A DNA stretch of 7,512 bases from Chloroflexota bacterium (GTDB taxonomy: Bacteria > Chloroflexota > Ktedonobacteria > Ktedonobacterales > Ktedonobacteraceae): positions 1-7,512 of the forward strand of contig VBHV01000271.1 in assembly GCA_005881995.1 (NCBI GenBank). Direction: 5' to 3'. The position numbers were made by a program, and so were the translations under genes. Numbering within the stretch: position 1 is the stretch's first letter; each line of letters begins with the position of its first letter. This document shows positions 4,181 to 7,512 of the stretch, in pieces. Under the pieces are notes generated by a model. The model saw only the letters and a list, made by a program, of their open reading frames with translations. It did no database searches and had not been told where the DNA came from.

Positions 4181-5825
4181 ATGTACATACGCACCTACAA
4201 CACCCTCATGCGCAGTTCGGGCGAGATCAGCCTCAAAGCCCTCGTGCAGGCCCATTACAACATCGACTCCAGCCTGCATCCCGACGCAAGATCACCCTAT
4301 CCAGACATGTCGGCTTTCATCTACAGTGTCCTGCGCCTGCCGGCCTCCATCGTACACTGCGGCCTCGTCTTATTGGGTCAATCCGAAGACGTATTCCTCC
4401 AACAGGGCTTCCACGTCGATAGCTGGCAAGCCGTCACAGCCTCCGCCCGCCGCCGCAAATGGTTTTACGATGGCCACAACACTCTTGCCGCCTACGTTGC
4501 CAGCGTCAGTGACACCGACGACATCGTCCCCATCCTCGTTGCTTTCCAGATCGAATGGAACAAAATGCACTACCTGCTCAACGTAGACCCCACCACCATG
4601 CAAATTCTGGAGACTCGCATGGAGCGCACCTCACCAGTTTTCACCGAGATGCGCAAAGTCCTGCGCGAGCGCCTGCATATCGCCGTAGACGACTGGGAAC
4701 GCCTCGAACTCATCTGGGGCGATCGCCTTGAAGAAAACCTCCTCACCATCGGCAGGCAGCGCAAAAGCTTCGCCCTGCGCTTCCTCGGCGGCTCCCACGT
4801 AGGCTACGTCCGTGCCACTCGCCAGTGGTGGGCTCCACTTGAAAACCTCCTCAACACCCTCGGCTTGCAGGATCGACCCGTCTACTTCGTCTCCAGCAAC
4901 ACCCACAGCCTCGTCAACCTCATGTCAGGTACCCTCCTGCGCCGCGACGCCGAACTCACCAGTTTCGCGCTTTCCGGCGAAGATCCCTACCTGGCCGACG
5001 AATGCCGCAAACTGCAACAGGGCATCGTACCCGGCAACTGGCAAAACTTCCTCTACTTCGTCTCTCGTGCATGGATGCGTACACCCGCGGGCAAAGAATT
5101 CATGCGCATCCGCGCAACCGAAGAGCAGGAGCGCGGCATCTGGTACGTCGGCGCCCGCCATGGCCTTGAGATCGACGCGCAGGTCTTTGAACTTGCCAAA
5201 CTGCGTCATATGGAGGTCGACCCCCGCTGCCGCATGCCCGGCATGGACAAACTCGCCAAAAGCAAAGCCATCATTCTCAACATCGACTACCCACTCGGCA
5301 TGGCCGCCTACCGCATGATGCGCGAAATCATGGAAAACCTCAGCGACATGCGCGGCATCTATATCCTCGGCAAAGCCGCCACCCTCAACGGCAGCATCGG
5401 CGACGTCATGATCTCCAACGTCGTGCTCGATGAACACAGCCAGATCCCCTACTGGCTCGACAACTGCTTCACCGCCCAGGGACTTCTATTACCGTGCCAA
5501 CTACACTGTCGTAGAAATGGAGAGCGGCCCTTACCTCAACGCTGTCTACGAAGACCAGTACCTGACGCGCTATCCGGTGGGAGAAAACATCAACTTCGCC
5601 CGTTTGCCCTACGAACTCGGCATCCTCCACTACGGCTCCGACACCCCCTACACCCGCGGCAAAAACCTCGGCGCCGGCAGCCTCTCCTACTTTGGCATGG
5701 ACTCCACCTACGCCAACGCCATCGCCATCCTGCGCCGCATCTTTGAAAACGAGATTCGCCTCGTTCAAGAACAATCAACCCACCCCCTTGAGGAAATCAT
5801 GCAGGAGGAAACAAAGGTATCGTAG
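4181..5825 (+). pseudogene. DUF6909-like protein, nucleosidase-fold-like, split by a frameshift near 5480
   Basis: Codons 4181-5479 give 433 residues; skipping one base (5480) continues in the next frame from 5481 to the TAG at 5823-5825 for 114 more, 547 in all. Without the skip, the first frame runs on into junk until 5746. The N-terminal part (MYIRTYNTLMRSSGEISLKA, then MSAFIYSVLRLP and FQIEWNKMHYLL) resembles what I recall of DUF6909, a family of unknown function. The second half has nucleoside phosphorylase / AMP nucleosidase-like features: SIGDVMISNVVLDEHS (405-420), VVEMESGPYL (about 443-452), and LHYGSDTPYTRGK (about 478-490), the last two resembling the VDMES and SDKP motifs of AMP nucleosidase. 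The frameshift falls between GDV and MES, so the unshifted product would lack the putative catalytic part. Both halves keep the same strong GC3 bias, so the break is recent or a sequencing error. No Shine-Dalgarno is seen; the start at 4181 rests on the GC3 change. It follows the repeat array and converges on the ligase gene. Confidence 0.7.
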
Positions 5826-5847
5826 GGAGGCTAAATCGCCTCCCTAC
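5822..5847. repeat. Perfect palindrome supplying the stop codons of both convergent genes; possible two-way terminator
   Basis: GTAGGGAGGC (5822-5831) and GCCTCCCTAC (5838-5847) flank a 6-base TAAATC loop. The plus-strand DUF6909-like gene stops at the TAG in the left arm (5823-5825). The minus-strand ligase stops at the TAG in the right arm (5846-5844). Its GTAGGG head matches the palindromes at 2546 and 3598. A strong 10-bp GC-rich stem between convergent genes could terminate in both directions, but neither side has a T-run. Confidence 0.75.
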
Positions 5848-6983
5848 AATGCCAGGGATTGCTCCGTCAAATCGACCTGCATGCCCTCCATGGTTGATTG
5901 CATCAAATAGCGGGTCACCGCGTCAACACTTCCCGTTTGCCTATAGACCGCGACCTGGCGGTCCGCCCCCGTTCCGCGCGGGTCATCCAACAGCATGCGC
6001 AGGTAATGAATCTCGCGTCGACTGCCCAGGTCGTCGAGTACATCATCCACAAAATCCAGCAGTTCGCTAATCGCATCGCGCATACGCACGCGGCGATTGC
6101 TCATAAAATCTACCAACTCTGCATCCAGCCCGTAGCGCATGGCGCGCCACTTGTTCTCCTCGATCAAGTAACGTGGCAAGACATGCATCGTCATACCGCG
6201 TTTATGCAGCCACGCTAGCTTCGCCACCAGCGCCTGGCACAGTGCTGTCAGCGCCAGCGTATCCTCCATTGTTGCTGGCATATCGAAGATGCGGAACTCA
6301 ACCGTGTCGAAGAATGGATGCGGGCGAATATCCCACCAGATCTTCTTCCCATTATCAATCACACCTGCCGTAATCAGCGATTGCACATAGGCATCGAAAT
6401 CAGCCCAGGAGCTATAGAATTCCGGTACGCCGCTGCGCGGAAATGGCCGCCACACTACTGAACGATACGACTTGATGCCTGTAAAACGCCCACACCAGAA
6501 CGGCGAATTCGTCGAAAGCGCCAGTAGCTGGGGCAGCCAGTTTCGCAGTGAATTGATCAGGCTCATGGCAATGTCATGGTTTTCAACCCCCACGTGTACA
6601 TGCAGCCCGAAAATCAGAATGGAACGTGCCACATCTTGTAGCTCCTCTTCTAATTCCAGGTAGCGTTCGTTGGGCATCGAAAGCTGCTCCGTCCAGGAGC
6701 CGGTAGGGTGAGTACCCGCGCTAATCAGCGTCAGCCCCTCCTGACCCGCAAGTTGCAGCAGCTTTGCGCGCAGGTGCTGCAGTTCCAACCGGGCCGCCAG
6801 GATGTTAGGGCAAACGTCGGTGACGATTTCGACCGTAGATTGCAGCATTTCAGCCTTGATCTTATCACCAAACAGTGCCACCCCTTTTTCCAACATCGTC
6901 AAAATATGTGAGGACAACTGACCTGTGTGACGATCTACCAGTTGAAATTCTTCTTCGATACCAAGGGTAAAACGCGAAGACAT
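5844..6983 (-). CDS. Carboxylate-amine ligase, GCS2 / YbdK family
   Basis: The 379-residue protein is full length for this family of ATP-dependent ligases (glutamate-cysteine ligase type 2), which join a carboxylate to an amine, producing ADP and phosphate. E. coli YbdK has weak glutamate-cysteine ligase activity; the physiological substrate of most members is unknown. Motifs seen in order: GIEEEFQLVD (8-17, acidic metal/ATP-site residues), ISAGTHP (87-93), GLHVHVGVE (126-134), LSTNSPFWCG (156-165), the block WWDIRPHP and VEFRIFD (216-234), and IEENKWRAMRYGLDA (274-288). No signal peptide or membrane segment is visible, so it should be cytosolic. The ATG at 6983 has a good Shine-Dalgarno, AAGGAG, 7 bases upstream (6996-6991). 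The gene is convergent with the DUF6909-like gene and its stop lies in the shared palindrome. Nothing in the window identifies the substrate. All hallmark motifs are intact. Confidence 0.93.
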   Translation of the reverse strand: MSSRFTLGIEEEFQLVDRHTGQLSSHILTMLEKGVALFGDKIKAEMLQSTVEIVTDVCPNILAARLELQHLRAKLLQLAGQEGLTLISAGTHPTGSWTEQLSMPNERYLELEEELQDVARSILIFGLHVHVGVENHDIAMSLINSLRNWLPQLLALSTNSPFWCGRFTGIKSYRSVVWRPFPRSGVPEFYSSWADFDAYVQSLITAGVIDNGKKIWWDIRPHPFFDTVEFRIFDMPATMEDTLALTALCQALVAKLAWLHKRGMTMHVLPRYLIEENKWRAMRYGLDAELVDFMSNRRVRMRDAISELLDFVDDVLDDLGSRREIHYLRMLLDDPRGTGADRQVAVYRQTGSVDAVTRYLMQSTMEGMQVDLTEQSLAL

Positions 6984-7331
6984 GCAGAGGCTCCTTCTCC
7001 AGAAAATGCAATGGGGAATAAACGTTGTAGGGCTATCAAAAACAGACTACAAAGGGCCACATTCCAGAAGGCATGTTTCCATCGAAGACCATCGTCATCA
7101 GTTGAAGCATGCACGAGCATCTAAGCTTCCTTAGTAATACAAGCCTTGCTGCCTGGCATCGTTGCCATACAAGCTGCATTGCAAACCAATCGTGCCCACG
7201 GGTAGTAAGCATCTTTGCTTCTTTACCGTGCAAGGAGTAACTCTACATGACATAATAATACACCTGGGAATCATAGCGTACACAAGAAGTATGCGATTTG
7301 TCAAGGGAATGAGCGGAAAAACGTGTTTAGA
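6984..7331. other. Intergenic region upstream of the ligase
   Basis: This 348-base stretch holds the ligase ribosome binding site (6991-6996) and a weak candidate promoter (7024-7052). It also contains a small inverted repeat, TGGCA-TCGT-TGCCA, at 7154-7167 that could be an operator. AAGGAG at 7232-7237 precedes an ATG at 7247, but that frame stops after two codons. I see no convincing gene, RNA or terminator here. Confidence 0.5.
7024..7052 (-). promoter_or_regulatory. Weak candidate promoter for the ligase gene
   Basis: On the minus strand TTGTAG (7052-7047) and TACAAC (7029-7024) are 17 bases apart. The -35 matches consensus at 3 of 6 and the -10 at 4 of 6. Transcription would start near 7017, giving a leader of about 34 bases that contains the AAGGAG site. 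The two hexamers are also inverted copies of each other (TTGTAG/CTACAA), so the match may reflect a palindrome. Confidence 0.3.
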
Positions 7332-7512
7332 TTATTTCGCCTTCTTGACCTTTGGCAGTGTGAAGAGCCGGTCAGCAATCAAATCGCCTGAGAAGTTGTA
7401 GGGTTTAACGCCTGCAAGTGCGCTCGTATCGATACTAATCTGCACCATCGGCACATATCCCCCCTGTTTCTGCACCAATACCGCGTACTGAGACTGTCCT
7501 ACCACATGTTTC
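7332..7512 (-). CDS. C-terminal end of an unrecognised protein, 5' end outside the window
   Basis: A minus-strand frame is open from the right window edge to a TAA at 7334-7332 and gives 59 residues. The visible part includes SQYAVLVQKQGGYVPMVQIS, then a segment with IDTSALAG, and ends LFTLPKVKKAK. The alternating hydrophobic pattern suggests beta strands followed by a short basic tail. No family is recognised. Composition is protein-like and it lies on the same strand as the ligase, with a 348-base gap, so it is probably a separate transcription unit. An overlapping plus-strand frame at 7162-7401 is less convincing. Confidence 0.6.
   Translation of the reverse strand, partial: KHVVGQSQYAVLVQKQGGYVPMVQISIDTSALAGVKPYNFSGDLIADRLFTLPKVKKAK

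Noticed and set aside
4125..4586. A 153-codon plus-strand frame overlapping the DUF6909-like start
   Set aside because: After its first 20 residues it becomes a Ser/Thr/Pro-rich shadow, while the 4181 frame matches a known family type.
4925..5437. Minus-strand frames opposite the DUF6909-like gene (also 5469-5774)
   Set aside because: They are Ala/Val/Asp-rich shadows produced by the high GC3 of the plus-strand gene.
5474..5484. Programmed ribosomal frameshift at the DUF6909-like break
   Set aside because: Neither GCC to CCC nor CAG to AGG re-pairing is favourable, and no stimulatory stop or obvious structure is adjacent; mutation or sequencing error is simpler.
7232..7255. AAGGAG followed by ATG, suggesting a small plus-strand gene
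   Set aside because: The frame reaches TAA after two codons.

Overview
This 7.5-kb window looks like chromosomal DNA from a Chloroflexota bacterium, most likely of the Ktedonobacteria type. The basis is a moderately high GC content, a solo IS200/IS605-type tnpB, many short palindromes beginning GTAGGG, and a DUF6909-like protein. This placement is an inference from sequence style and family content, not from a marker gene.

Layout from left to right. (1) 1-610, minus strand: the N-terminal 203 codons of a membrane protein with two transmembrane helices and a soluble tail, cut by the window edge. (2) About 780-2224: a tnpB-only IS200/IS605-family element with hairpins near both ends, an intact TnpB nuclease (901-2208), and a promoter placed so that the mRNA should be leaderless. 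(3) 2251-3708: a diverged protein resembling the TcmP (three-Cys-motif partner) methyltransferase-like family. Its reading frame is threaded by three different dispersed palindromic repeats. (4) 3709-4180: a repeat-rich interval with a possible 34-codon small ORF, two hairpins, 2.8 tandem copies of a 67-bp repeat that can fold as a three-way junction, and a perfect 10-bp inverted repeat next to the following start codon. (5) 4181-5825: a large DUF6909-like gene split by a +1 frameshift near 5480. The two halves rejoin into a 547-residue protein whose C-terminal half resembles the nucleoside phosphorylase / AMP nucleosidase fold. (6) 5844-6983, minus strand: an intact GCS2/YbdK-type carboxylate-amine ligase, convergent with (5). 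The two genes share a perfect palindrome that supplies both stop codons. (7) 6984-7331: an intergenic region with a ribosome binding site and a weak candidate promoter for the ligase. (8) 7332-7512, minus strand: the C-terminal 59 codons of an unrecognised protein.

The genes do not form an obvious operon or pathway. The strongest theme is invasion by small repeats: at least five palindromic repeats lie inside, at the start of, or at the stop of genes, and one tnpB element sits between two genes. The observations most worth following are the structured 67-bp repeat with a diverged relative 1.5 kb away, the nucleosidase-like signature in the DUF6909-like protein, and the TcmP-like protein without a visible partner.
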